A stretch of 64,000 bases of DNA, taken from NCBI GenBank assembly GCA_028284155.1, contig JANQSF010000108.1:1-64000 (forward strand), written 5' to 3'. The notes under the pieces are model-generated. The model did no database searches. It saw only the letters and a list, made by a program, of their open reading frames with translations, and was not told the DNA's origin. Shown here one piece after another: positions 20,201 to 28,844 of the stretch. A program made the translations under genes and the position numbers. Every line of letters starts with the position of its first letter. The first letter of the stretch is position 1. Source of the DNA: Phycisphaeraceae bacterium (GTDB taxonomy: Bacteria > Planctomycetota > Phycisphaerae > Phycisphaerales > Phycisphaeraceae).

Positions 20201-20604
20201 TGGACAGCAGCCAACTGCCGCCGCCGATTGTCATTGAACGCAAGCCCGCCTTTCTCGATACGGCCCGCAAACGGCTGGCCGACCCTAAAACCGCCCAGAA
20301 CGAACAACTTAAAACGGCACTGTCGCTATTGCTCGCTCAGTACGGCGAGTTTGAGCCGTTGAACGCGGCGCTGGACAAATGGCTCGCGGGGCCGAAGGAC
20401 ACATCGCCGCCCATGTTGATGATCGGCCTGTTGCTGTCGCACGATGAGCGCTATCTGCCGCCGGTGAAGGTCGCCGTCGACCGTGCGGAAGAGCGATACA
20501 GCCTCAGCCAAACGCTCCAGTGGCTTCGCGGCGTGCCGGGCAGCGCGGCACGCAGCCTGCGGCGAGACATTAACCGACGCTTGCGCGCCATGCCGCAGTA
20601 TTGA
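17203..20604 (+). CDS. Exported thioredoxin-like / HEAT-repeat fusion protein
   Basis: The 1133-residue protein starts at an ATG preceded by AAGGAGG. A signal peptide (residues 1-27) is followed by a thioredoxin-like domain with the active-site motif WCQPC (65-69). The remainder is mostly HEAT/PBS-lyase repeats (about 165-300 and 340-650) and then a less regular helical region. The CxxC pair suggests thiol-disulfide exchange, perhaps serving the haem lipoprotein encoded just upstream with a four-base overlap. This link is inferred from gene order. The length is unusual for a thioredoxin-family protein. Confidence 0.85.
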   Translation: MMMWCDKRQVPLTLAALIVAGQCALGLAQEAKPRPKPREHAGLATAAEAAQRDGEPIMIVFGATWCQPCQALKQETLNTDAFLGQVGMLHIVHIDIDAQADVARRFQVGAIPEIVLMTGESMIVSRRRGFAESDELLKWVEEGRGLASRGAWAGLPGEGEAPTTDDPAALVAALGDASHDNRRGAATRLAAMRARAVPHLINGLGDKYLGVRIGASDVLKRLAPDAPQYDAWSAATQRGEQIKAIKTWWKEAGTLPVAGEQAAPLNPSERRTIDDAVADARSDDPVRRTRAMTTLVRLGASALPAVPAAIRRSAESGDQKSVWVFENVRWAILVPQSLESKLKVRFDLARGASEQRQAAAVRLGSAGESALPVLRELINDGDGLVREAASRALTKVGGADAMAATAVLLEANDANLRMVAAQQLGESGDAAAARYLIKAIDDPDELVATVAIAALEQIKATSAGDALTAALDDPRWRVRAAAAETLGKLEVADATERLTALLDDEDAFVVKNALDALAQLGHTPEPDRLRQLIDRLPDLTQKAVAMILRSKSGSDMATIEQIYDTLPSDRRLDVLAALAEQSARRGGSDEAWKGVLDKTAAVDDPAYRAALVEVLKGRPVLTSGPYLLALLKAKEPAVRTGAAALVVRAAGRHYGIASNDGYSGILDVGGRTTQDDLGVLDPDFTPPKTDDDLSFSVESDKDASDDDEAKTAEKRAEHAEQARKWHAQWHEALADQVGPEADAWIGLAYYLTHPRAAPPEAGLTVVSQLIKNGSLAKLAGDYKSRSAIPILLARLPWPQSREVISAAMDTAALHAAMLQSMQHAAPDVRTLLTDRDRLLDTFASSDVESLEPMFELFLDIDTNGPLNLYTKDESGATMLTRMLKSPSPAARAVGIYLTGLQKDAAFDDDSQQFVRASLQDENEWVRHAAVQAAVNLIRVPAERESAMGPLLDDPSPHVAALAAYGLLDPAITDMVGFNSHLSYFRFQTIDTWASSSATQLDSSQLPPPIVIERKPAFLDTARKRLADPKTAQNEQLKTALSLLLAQYGEFEPLNAALDKWLAGPKDTSPPMLMIGLLLSHDERYLPPVKVAVDRAEERYSLSQTLQWLRGVPGSAARSLRRDINRRLRAMPQY

Positions 20605-20669
20605 CACAAGCCGCAACCGCTTACCGTTCCAGCTTGATCTCGACCCGACTCATGATTAGGAACCGTTGA

Positions 20670-22346
20670 ATGCGACCACTCGACACCTTCGCCCCCCCAT
20701 CCGTCAGCGTCGCGCGATGTGTCTTTCCGCACCGACTCGCAATGGCCGTTCTGCTTTGCATCGCTGCCGCCCTGTTGACCGGCTGCCATGTGCAGGACCA
20801 CCTGACGATCAACGCCGACGGCTCGGGGTCCGTTCAGATCGAAACGCGTTGGATGGGGCCGCACGAGCAGATACTGACCTGGCGACATCAAGGAGGGGGC
20901 GAGGCGCCGCACTTGATGTATCCGCCCAAGACGGAACAGGAAGCTCTCGCGTTGTTCCCCGGCGACGACTTTGAAGTCCAGGTAAAAACGGACACCGCCG
21001 ACGGCGAACCCGTGACGCGCGTGACCGCCACATTCCAGGACGTCAATGCGCTACTCAAATCGCCCTACGCGCGGGCACACTCCTTGACACTGGCGATCGA
21101 TCCGAAAGACAGCGGGCGACTCGTACTCCGGGCCCGCACCGGCATCGAAGGCATCGGCACGTTCGAATCAGTCAGCGACGAGGACCTGGCACAAAGCGGG
21201 CTGTCGCTGGACGCCGACGAACGCAAGCAACTGATCGAAAAAACCGGGTTTGTCTTCAAGGTCACGCTTCCCGGCGATGCGAAGGTCAACGCAAAAGCGG
21301 ACTTCATTACCATCGACGGCCGCACGGTGACGTGGTCGCACGCCAGATCCAAGACCGACAACGCGGCCCAATTCAGCGATCAGCTCAGCCGAGTGATGTC
21401 GGCCAGTTGCCCCGCAACGGGGGTGACGTTCAAGCCCGTAACGCCGCCACGACTTGCGCTGGATGCCTTTGCCGAGTTAAGGTCGGCCCAATATGGTGAA
21501 ACGGGCGACCCGGTCGACGCCGCGAGCGTTCGCAAGGCGGCGCGATTCGTCCCGTTGATCGCCAAGGTGACGCGCACGTTCAACCTGACCGGTCAGAATC
21601 GGATCGGGGAAAACCGTGCGATGCTCATTGGTGCGGTCGTCGTGCCGATGAAATACAAGCCGCTGCGCTGGGGCAAACCCAAGTTCACTCACGTGACGGC
21701 CGCGGGCGGCGCGAACCTGCTACAGAAAGTGGACGAGGGACGCTTTGCGCGGCGGTTCGGCGTGGGGGACTTCGGCTGGGGAATGGACGAGGAATCGCAA
21801 GACAAAGCGGAAGACGTTGCAAAGATTGTCCAAGTGCCGATGAAAGTGCCTCCGCCCGAAGTCACGAGCATTGCGTCGGTGAAGGGCTCAATCGCCATGC
21901 ACTTTGGCGGCGCTTTGCATGTGCTGAAAGTCAAGGACGCCATCAAGACCGTTGCCGACCAGGCCGCCGGATTCGGCGTCGGCTTCAGTGAGCGAGCGCC
22001 GCTGAATGACGCCGCGCTGAAAGACCTGGGAGTGACGATTCAGGTCATGGGCGCGGCGCGCCAGCGCGGGTTTACCATGCTCATGTTGCAGATGGGCGAA
22101 GACGGCGCGGTCGTCAAAGACATCCAGGTTTTCGATAAGGACGGCAAGGTCTGGCCGACGTTGTACGTCAAGCAGAACACCCACGCACAAGTGCTTGTGC
22201 TAGGCCAGCCGCAGCCGCCGTTGTCGCTCGCATTGCTGGCGTCCGGCGGCGGGCCACGCGTCGAGTTGCCGATCGAACTGACCAACGTCCCGCTCACCCC
22301 CAACAAGCCACCCGCGGAGCCCGAACAAGAACAGTCCGAGCCGTGA
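20670..22346 (+). CDS. Lipoprotein of unknown function
   Basis: The 558-residue product has a hydrophobic stretch ending in the lipobox LLTGC (Cys near residue 39), after a longer than usual n-region. A later start (ATG at 20742, MAVLLCIAAALLTGC) would give a normal lipoprotein signal and may be the true one. The mature protein begins 'HVQDHLTINADGSGSVQIE', a pattern shared with the next gene ('EYHVKVTIAPDGSAEVSAE'). The two are probably distant paralogues with a beta-rich N-terminal domain. No catalytic motif is recognised. It lies 65 bp after the thioredoxin-HEAT gene. Confidence 0.75.
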   Translation: MRPLDTFAPPSVSVARCVFPHRLAMAVLLCIAAALLTGCHVQDHLTINADGSGSVQIETRWMGPHEQILTWRHQGGGEAPHLMYPPKTEQEALALFPGDDFEVQVKTDTADGEPVTRVTATFQDVNALLKSPYARAHSLTLAIDPKDSGRLVLRARTGIEGIGTFESVSDEDLAQSGLSLDADERKQLIEKTGFVFKVTLPGDAKVNAKADFITIDGRTVTWSHARSKTDNAAQFSDQLSRVMSASCPATGVTFKPVTPPRLALDAFAELRSAQYGETGDPVDAASVRKAARFVPLIAKVTRTFNLTGQNRIGENRAMLIGAVVVPMKYKPLRWGKPKFTHVTAAGGANLLQKVDEGRFARRFGVGDFGWGMDEESQDKAEDVAKIVQVPMKVPPPEVTSIASVKGSIAMHFGGALHVLKVKDAIKTVADQAAGFGVGFSERAPLNDAALKDLGVTIQVMGAARQRGFTMLMLQMGEDGAVVKDIQVFDKDGKVWPTLYVKQNTHAQVLVLGQPQPPLSLALLASGGGPRVELPIELTNVPLTPNKPPAEPEQEQSEP

Positions 22347-22434
22347 CCCGTCGTCACACCTGAACCGACTCATGGGCACCGAGTCTATCCAGTTGATTGA
22401 TACGCACCGACTTTATCGAGCATTGGAGGCATTC

Positions 22435-24186
22435 ATGCGTCGCCTGATTCACCCCGCTGTCGCGCCGGTTTTGTTGCTCATCGGCGTCTTGTTTACCGGT
22501 GCGTGCTCAAGCGAATACCACGTCAAGGTAACGATCGCACCGGACGGTTCGGCAGAGGTCAGCGCGGAAGCCGCCATGACGCGGCAGCTCGCTGAACAGT
22601 CCATTGCCATGTACAGCCGGTCGCGCGGCGCGACCCAATTCAGCACGTGGGATTCGTTCGACGCCCAATCCAAGCAAGACAAGCCCACCGCCGTCGATGA
22701 CAGTGACCCCGATGCCAAACTCAAGAGCAAACTGCGCAACGCCTTGCAAGTGCAAGTGAATGCCCACGGCAGGGCATATGGCCGCTCAAGCCCGGTCGCA
22801 TACGACGGCAAGCGCCCACAAACGACCATCGGCACGATCAAGATCGAAGACGACGTCGTCCGTGTTCCCATGACAACGCGGTACGACGACGCCACTCAGT
22901 TCGTCAACGGGATAAGCCAGGCGATGCCCTCGCTCGCACTCGACCGTGCGCGGCTGGAGAAAACCGACGAAGGCAAACTCCGACTGATCCTTTCCCCAAC
23001 GAAAGCGGGCGGCACGAACGTGGCGGCGGCGAATATGCAACGCTACCAACGCATGATGATGAAGTCTTCCGGGTACAAAGGCTCTGTCGCGGTCGTCATG
23101 CCCGGCAAGATCGTCTCCAGCACGCTACCGCAGAGCGAGGGCAACAGCACGACGATCACCATCGACGCCGCCGATTCCAAGTCGCTCGACGCCGCGATCG
23201 ATCTCATCGGAAAGAAGATTGAAATCGTCAGCGAACCCGGTGGATTCGACGTAGCTTCGCTACCGATCGAAACCGGCGGTGACGAAGGTCCTGTGGACGC
23301 TGCTTTTGCCGATATCCTGGATAACTCCGATCCGTCAAACGCATTGGCCGGCGTTCCGATTACCGACGCCGGTCCGGGCTTTCGAGCCGAAGCGATATCC
23401 GTCACGACCACGAGCATCCACTACTTCCCCGAGGCGCGAAAGCGACTCGGTCAAGCGATGAGGTACCTCGCAGAGGGTCAAAACGGTTGTGTCGTGCACG
23501 TCCGTGTCTATGCGCCGGCCGCACGGATCGTGCATTCCACAAGGCATACGAAACTAACCGCGGCCGTCGATGATCAGGATCGGCCGATCAAGTCCGCCAG
23601 TGATCGCGAGGGCGACCACTTCATGACTTCCTATTTTGGCAATGCAAGTGGGGAGGGGGACGGTTCCCGAGCGGCCGACCTCCGGTTAAGGCTGCAACTG
23701 CCCAAACCCGATGCGGAGGCGATCGAGAAACTGACCGGCGAAGTAGTTATGGCGACGTTCGCCGGCTGGCAGCAACAGGTCATTGCCAAGCCCAAGGCTG
23801 ATCGGTCGACGCGCATCAAGATCGATGACGCGCTGCGTGGCGCCACGCTGACGGTTCTCGACCTGAAGAGTCAGTCCGAAGACCAGGGAGGTCTCCGCTC
23901 ACAGGAGGGCACGATGGCGGTCGAGTTGCGCGGATCAGCCGACGTCCGCACGCTCGAGGTGATGGTTAGCGTCGCCGGCACGGGCAGAATGTCCGGGGAC
24001 AGCCACAACATGTTCGACGAAACACGCGAGATCGATGGCGCCCACGTGCGCCGCATCTCGCTGCAATACAGCGCTTGGCAACGACGCCAATCCGGCGAGC
24101 AACCGCTGAGTATCACAGTGCGCCGCCCACGCGACCTCAAGCAGGAGCGGGTTAAGTTCAACGTCACCGCCATCGACCTGTTCTGA
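22435..24186 (+). CDS. Lipoprotein, distant paralogue of upstream lipoprotein
   Basis: The start at 22435 is chosen because GGAGG lies 5 bases upstream and the product then opens with a lipoprotein signal (RRLIHPAVAPVLLLIGVLF, lipobox TGAC). An upstream in-frame ATG at 22372 has no ribosome site and lacks a signal. The mature start 'SSEYHVKVTIAPDGSAEVSAE' matches the preceding gene's pattern. The rest is mixed alpha/beta with no motif I recognise. It is the last gene of the rightward run and is followed by a hairpin. Confidence 0.75.
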   Translation: MRRLIHPAVAPVLLLIGVLFTGACSSEYHVKVTIAPDGSAEVSAEAAMTRQLAEQSIAMYSRSRGATQFSTWDSFDAQSKQDKPTAVDDSDPDAKLKSKLRNALQVQVNAHGRAYGRSSPVAYDGKRPQTTIGTIKIEDDVVRVPMTTRYDDATQFVNGISQAMPSLALDRARLEKTDEGKLRLILSPTKAGGTNVAAANMQRYQRMMMKSSGYKGSVAVVMPGKIVSSTLPQSEGNSTTITIDAADSKSLDAAIDLIGKKIEIVSEPGGFDVASLPIETGGDEGPVDAAFADILDNSDPSNALAGVPITDAGPGFRAEAISVTTTSIHYFPEARKRLGQAMRYLAEGQNGCVVHVRVYAPAARIVHSTRHTKLTAAVDDQDRPIKSASDREGDHFMTSYFGNASGEGDGSRAADLRLRLQLPKPDAEAIEKLTGEVVMATFAGWQQQVIAKPKADRSTRIKIDDALRGATLTVLDLKSQSEDQGGLRSQEGTMAVELRGSADVRTLEVMVSVAGTGRMSGDSHNMFDETREIDGAHVRRISLQYSAWQRRQSGEQPLSITVRRPRDLKQERVKFNVTAIDLF

Positions 24187-24194
24187 TTCGCGTT

Positions 24195-24232
24195 AGATTC
24201 AAACTCAGCCGACCACGTATGGGTTTGAATCT
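24195..24232 (+). terminator. Hairpin after lipoprotein gene, possible terminator
   Basis: Perfect 10-bp inverted repeat AGATTCAAAC (24195-24204) / GTTTGAATCT (24223-24232) with an 18-base loop, 8 bp after the stop at 24186. There is no U-tract, so factor-independent termination is uncertain. Confidence 0.45.
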
Positions 24233-24471
24233 TGATCAACCACGTTCAAGGGTAAAGTGACCCCGTTCCACACGGCCCTTTTCGTTCGGCGTCAGTGCTT
24301 CAGCACGACGGTGATCCTAACCACTGATTTCGTGCAATTCTTCGCCGAAACGACCCTCACTCATGGTTTGACAAACCCATTGGGGACACACAGTCTTACC
24401 GTCGGATGTGCATTGAACCCACACGGGGTCGACTGTAGCGACATCCAGCGAGAATCCGGCACGCATCACAC

Positions 24472-24496
24472 GCAGGTTCGAATCCTGCCCCGCTCG
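24472..24496 (+). other. tRNA-like 3' fragment (T-arm and acceptor strand)
   Basis: A perfect T-arm: stem GCAGG (24472-24476), loop TTCGAAT, stem CCTGC (24484-24488). It is followed by seven bases like an acceptor 3' strand (CCCGCTC) and a G. No matching 5' acceptor strand (GAGCGGG) or D-arm is present upstream, so this is not a functional tRNA. It may be the remnant of a tRNA 3' end used as an attachment site, or a chance match. The rest of 24187-24561 holds no gene I can support. Confidence 0.4.
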
Positions 24497-24561
24497 TTGA
24501 AGAACTGTCCCGGATGTCGAATGCGGCGTGAAGCAACACGGCCGGCTGAGTATTAACCCCC

Positions 24562-26034
24562 TTACGCCAGCACGTCGTGCACGACGTTGCCTGCAACATC
24601 CGTCAAACGGAATTCGCGGCCGAGATGCCGATAGGTCAGTTTCTTGTGATTGATGCCCAGTAGGTGTAGGATCGTTGCGTGCAGGTCATGGACATGGACC
24701 TTGTTCTCCGTAGCGGCGTAGCCAAACTCATCACTCGCGCCGTAGATGGTGCCCGGCTTCACACCGCCACCGGCCATCCACATCGTGAATCCGTAGGGGT
24801 TGTGGTCACGTCCGCTGCTGCCTTGGTGCGTGGGCATCCGGCCGAACTCACCGCCCCACACGACGAGCGTTGTATCGAGCAAGCCCCGCGCCTTCAGATC
24901 GGTCAGCAGCGCTGCGATCGGCTGATCGGTCTGGGCGCACTGACGATCGTGATTGCCCTTCAGGTCTTTGTGCGCGTCCCACGCGGTGGGGCCTTCGTTT
25001 CCGCCGCTGTAAACCTGGACGAATCGGACGCCGCGCTCGACCAGCCGCCGCGCCAGCAGGCAGTTGCGCCCGAAGAACTGGGTGGTCTTGTTGTCCATGC
25101 CGTAGACCGCACGCGTGGCGGCGCTCTCCTTCGAGAGATCGACCACATCCGGCGCGTGCATCTGCATTCGGTAAGCGAGTTCATAGGACGCGATGCGGGC
25201 TGACAACTCGCTCTCGCCGGGGTTTGCCGCCGCGTAGCGTTCGTTCCAGCGCTGGAGCAACGCGAGGCGTGCGCGTTGCTGTTTGGCAGAAACACCGTCC
25301 GCCAGTCCAAGATTGAGGATTGGCGACCCGGTTGGGCGGAACGGCACGCCCTGGTAGGCGGCCGGCATGAAGCCACTCGTCCAGTTCAGCGTGCCATTCA
25401 CCGGCGCTCCGCGCTGATCGAGCAGGACAACATAACCGGGCAGATTCTGGCTGACCGAACCGAGGCCATAGGTGAGCCACGAACCCATGCTGGGATGGCC
25501 GGGCACGACGAAGCCCGTGTTCATCTGAAAGAGAGCCGGACCGTGATTGTTGCTCTGGCAGTGCATCGAGCGGACCACGCAGAGTTCGTCGGCCACCTTT
25601 GCCAGGTTTGGGTAGCGATCACTTATCTCGATGCCCGCTTGCCCATGCTTCGCGAACGCGTAGGGGCTCGGCATCGCGGTGGCCTTGGTCTCTTTGAAAA
25701 AAGCGTGCTTCTTCTTGAAGACGGGGATCTCCTTGCCTTCCCACTGCTTGAGGGCCGGCTTGGGATCGAAGGTGTCAACCTGGCTTGGCCCGCCGTACAT
25801 GAACAGGAAGATGACCGATGTCGCCTTGGGCGCGAAGTGTGGCACCCTGGCGGCCATCGGGTTGATGGCGGCAATGTCTTGATCTGAGGGATTGCCGGCC
25901 GCGAGGAGCCCATCGCGATCGAGCATCGCGTGAAGCGCAAGGGTGCCGAAGCCGCCGGTAGCCGCGGCAAGCATCTCCCGCCTGGAGACACCCTTTTCTT
26001 CCATCAAACGTGATCGCACACGGGCATCGTTCAT
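24562..26034 (-). CDS. DUF1501 family exported protein (sulfatase-like fold)
   Basis: About 490 residues from the ATG at 26034, four bases after the stop of the upstream gene. The N-terminus has a twin-arginine-like signal (SRREMLAAATGGFGTLALHA). DUF1501 features follow: 'HFAPKATSVIFLFMYGGPSQVDTFDPKP' split over residues 65-95, 'RSMHCQSNNHGPALFQMNTG', and 'VVWGGEFGRMPT...GRDHNPYGFT' near the C-terminal third, all typical of this alkaline-phosphatase/sulfatase-related family. DUF1501 genes are almost always paired with DUF1549/1553 genes in Planctomycetota, as here. The biochemical role is unproven; sulfated polysaccharide processing is often proposed. A frame extension to 26094 overlaps the upstream gene and is not used. 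Confidence 0.93.
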   Translation of the reverse strand: MNDARVRSRLMEEKGVSRREMLAAATGGFGTLALHAMLDRDGLLAAGNPSDQDIAAINPMAARVPHFAPKATSVIFLFMYGGPSQVDTFDPKPALKQWEGKEIPVFKKKHAFFKETKATAMPSPYAFAKHGQAGIEISDRYPNLAKVADELCVVRSMHCQSNNHGPALFQMNTGFVVPGHPSMGSWLTYGLGSVSQNLPGYVVLLDQRGAPVNGTLNWTSGFMPAAYQGVPFRPTGSPILNLGLADGVSAKQQRARLALLQRWNERYAAANPGESELSARIASYELAYRMQMHAPDVVDLSKESAATRAVYGMDNKTTQFFGRNCLLARRLVERGVRFVQVYSGGNEGPTAWDAHKDLKGNHDRQCAQTDQPIAALLTDLKARGLLDTTLVVWGGEFGRMPTHQGSSGRDHNPYGFTMWMAGGGVKPGTIYGASDEFGYAATENKVHVHDLHATILHLLGINHKKLTYRHLGREFRLTDVAGNVVHDVLA

Positions 26035-26038
26035 CACA

Positions 26039-28381
26039 TCAATCCACGTAAACGAACTGGCTCGAGTTGAACAGCACGACACAGTAATCGCCAAGCGCCC
26101 ACTTGTCGGTCTCCCGCTTCGACTTGCCGGCGGCCTGGTGATACCGACGTTGCCTGCTCACGTACGACGCACCCTCAGAAGCTTCCTGCGTAGTGGCCTC
26201 GCGTCCCAGGGCGACGCGGATCGCGTGGCGTACCTGGTCCGCAGGGTCGTCGCCCGCCTCCGCCATGACGCGCAGCGCGAAGTATCGCGATTGCTTGTTG
26301 ACGAAGTACCCGTTGAGCAGCGTCAACGCCTGTGTGGGTACGGTACTCACCGGTCGCTTGGCACAACTGGTGGACGAGGTCGGAGCATCGAACAACTCGA
26401 GCATCGGCATCCGCAGTTGACGCTTGATATAGATGTAGACGCTCCGCCGCCAGTGTTGCGGGCGCTCGTCCTCCACGACCGGCCACTTGTTACGCTGACT
26501 CTGGTCGATCACCTCGTGGGCGATGCGTGGCTTGATGCCCGGCCCGCCGAGTTTGACGTTCAGGTTCCCGCTCGCCCGCAAGATGCTGTCGCGGATCACC
26601 TCCGCTTCGAGGCGACGCTTGGGCATGCGCCACAGCCACCGATTGGGTGCGTCTTGCTTCAGCCCGATCGTCGTGGGCGTCGATGCCTGGCGGTACACGC
26701 TGGACATCATGATCTGCTTGTGCACCGGCTTGAGTCGCCCGCCGCTGGCGATCAATTGCTGCGCGAGATAGTCCAGCAGAGCGGGGTGGCTTGGCGCATC
26801 CCCGCTGTAGCCGAAGTTGTCGGGCGTCGCGACAATCCCACGGCCAAAGTGGTGCTGCCACAACCTGTTGGCCAGGACCCGCCAGGTGAGCGCGTTGTCG
26901 GGAGAAGCGATCCAGTTCGCGAAAGCCAGCCGAAGGCCCGTGGTTCGCGCCCTGTTGCCGAGGGCTTGGAATCTGACAGGCGCGAAGTGGGCCAAAGCGG
27001 CGGGCAACGCAGGCTGGACGACCGGACCGCGCATCTGCGGGCTGCCGCGATAGAGCAGGTGGGTCGTACGCGGCTTGGCCGACTTGTCTGTCAATGCCAT
27101 GGCCGAGGGCTTGTTGGTCGGCTTCTGCTTGTCCTTCTTGTCAAGCATCTCCTCGGCGGTGAGCGTGAGGGACTGAAAGGCCTTGCCTTCCTCGTCGAGC
27201 CGTCGATCGACGTACAGCGAGCTATTGAACACAGCGAGGACGGCGTAGTAGTCCTGCTGCCGAAAGGGATCGGTCTTGTGGTCGTGGCATCGCGCGCAGC
27301 CGAGCGTCACACCCATGAACACGGTGCCGATCGTCGAGACGATGCCGTCCAGTTGGTCGAGCCGGTACTGCTCACGGAACCCCGGGGCGACGTTGTTCTC
27401 ATTGCTGGGCCCGTTGCGTTGAAAACCTGTGGCGATCCAGGCTTCGACGCTCTGCGGCGCCAGTTCGTCGCCAGCCACCTGCTCACGGATGAACTGGCCA
27501 TACGGCTTGTCGGCATTGAGGCTGTCGATAACATAGTCACGGTACCGCCAGGCGTTGGGGCGATCCAGGTCGTCGTGAAACCCGGCGCTGTCCGCATAAC
27601 GCGCCAAGTCCAGCCAATGCCGCCCCCAGCGTTCGCCATAATGGGGTGATGCAAGCAGTCGATCGACGAGTTTCTCATAGGCGTCGGGCGACGCATCTTC
27701 GACAAAAGCTTCGACCTCCGCGGGCGTCGGCGGCAGGCCAATGACATCCAAGCTGGCGCGACGGATCAGCGTGGCACGATCGGCATCGGGCGAGAGCGAC
27801 AGGCCCGACGCATCGAGCCGAGCAAGCACGTAACGATCGATCGGCGTGCGAACGCGCGCATCGTCCTTCACGCTTGGAGTAGTGGACTTGGCCAGTGGGC
27901 GAAACGCCCAGTGCCGGCGTGCTTTGGTCAGGTCGTAGAGTTCATTGCCCTTGTCCGCGGCCACGTCGTCGGACTTCGCTGGTTCCATCGACCGCACCCA
28001 GCGCGCAAACGACTCAACCACGGCGTTGGTCAATCGCTTCTTGGGAGGCATCTGGAGGTCGTCGTCTTCCCAGCGGATCGCTTGCATCAGCAAACTCTGT
28101 TGCGGATGGCCGGGCACAATCGCCGGACCGCTGTCTCCGCCTTGCAAGACCTCGCGCGGGTCGTCCATAGACAGGCCGCCCTTGAGTTTCCTGCCCGGCT
28201 TCCTGGAATGGCAGGCTGAGCAGTGCTCGGTGATTAGCGGTTGAATCCGCGTTTCAAAGAACGTGGCTCTTGACACCGCATCGGCCGCTGTGGGATCCGC
28301 GCCCGCATGATCCGCCACTATCAGGGCGAAGGTGGTAACCGCGGCTAGCGTCACCCAGGTTGTCGAAGAGCAGCAGAACAT
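26039..28381 (-). CDS. Planctomycete cytochrome C (PSCyt1) / DUF1549 / DUF1553 protein
   Basis: The 780-residue protein has an N-terminal export signal (residues about 8-28) and a haem-type CSACH motif (54-58) in the planctomycetal cytochrome-like module ('LQMPPKKRLT' follows). A DUF1549 domain occupies about 170-380 ('YVLARLDASGLSLSPDADRATLIRR', written here only as the family hallmark start). A DUF1553 domain (about 470-750) contains 'NALTWRVLANRLWQHHFGRG'. It forms a two-gene leftward operon with the DUF1501 gene. The pair is a hallmark of Planctomycetota and is thought to act outside the cytoplasmic membrane. Confidence 0.93.
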   Translation of the reverse strand: MFCCSSTTWVTLAAVTTFALIVADHAGADPTAADAVSRATFFETRIQPLITEHCSACHSRKPGRKLKGGLSMDDPREVLQGGDSGPAIVPGHPQQSLLMQAIRWEDDDLQMPPKKRLTNAVVESFARWVRSMEPAKSDDVAADKGNELYDLTKARRHWAFRPLAKSTTPSVKDDARVRTPIDRYVLARLDASGLSLSPDADRATLIRRASLDVIGLPPTPAEVEAFVEDASPDAYEKLVDRLLASPHYGERWGRHWLDLARYADSAGFHDDLDRPNAWRYRDYVIDSLNADKPYGQFIREQVAGDELAPQSVEAWIATGFQRNGPSNENNVAPGFREQYRLDQLDGIVSTIGTVFMGVTLGCARCHDHKTDPFRQQDYYAVLAVFNSSLYVDRRLDEEGKAFQSLTLTAEEMLDKKDKQKPTNKPSAMALTDKSAKPRTTHLLYRGSPQMRGPVVQPALPAALAHFAPVRFQALGNRARTTGLRLAFANWIASPDNALTWRVLANRLWQHHFGRGIVATPDNFGYSGDAPSHPALLDYLAQQLIASGGRLKPVHKQIMMSSVYRQASTPTTIGLKQDAPNRWLWRMPKRRLEAEVIRDSILRASGNLNVKLGGPGIKPRIAHEVIDQSQRNKWPVVEDERPQHWRRSVYIYIKRQLRMPMLELFDAPTSSTSCAKRPVSTVPTQALTLLNGYFVNKQSRYFALRVMAEAGDDPADQVRHAIRVALGREATTQEASEGASYVSRQRRYHQAAGKSKRETDKWALGDYCVVLFNSSQFVYVD

Positions 28382-28844
28382 CAGAGCATTCTATCACGCG
28401 AGCCGTGAGACATAAGAACGCTGACTTGGCACGAAAAAGAGAGTGATTTATGCGCGCATCATGACAATTGCTTCGCCTCCCGCGTTAAACGACCTGTTAA
28501 CGGCAATCCTGCCCAAAGGGTGAATATGTAACAGACCGTTAGGCGGCGCCCACGAGCTACCCCTCGCGTTCATCTTGACGAGACACCGCAGCATCATGCC
28601 CACGAACCGTGCCCATCGTAACTAGCGCGTCATCCTTCGCCTGGCCGCGTCCGGCCTGCGGCGCAGCGCATTGTAGTTCATTCTCACCGTCAGACGTCAT
28701 CACTCACGGCGTGCGGCACATCGTGCCGGAGCGCGAGCGGCCTGCCGCATGCGTTAGCAACAACGGATCCTGCTCACTACGCGCCGCGACTGGTAGAATT
28801 GTTACTGGCGAATCACACCACCCGCCAGCGACGAGGAGTCATCC
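28382..28844. other. Divergent intergenic region, no gene seen
   Basis: 463 bp between the divergent DUF1549 and lactonase genes. I see no supported ORF, RNA or strong hairpin; it probably holds the two promoters. Confidence 0.5.

Noticed and set aside
24257-24556. 99-codon plus-strand frame
   Set aside because: It reads through the tRNA-like T-arm (giving a 'QVRILPR' string typical of tRNA translation) and has no domain.
25943-27649. 568-codon plus-strand open frame
   Set aside because: Antisense to the well-supported DUF1501/DUF1549 genes; composition reflects the GC-rich third positions of the other strand.
28470-28550. GTTAGGC/GTTAAAC motifs resembling an integron attC site
   Set aside because: No convincing paired core and no hairpin of attC type; likely chance.
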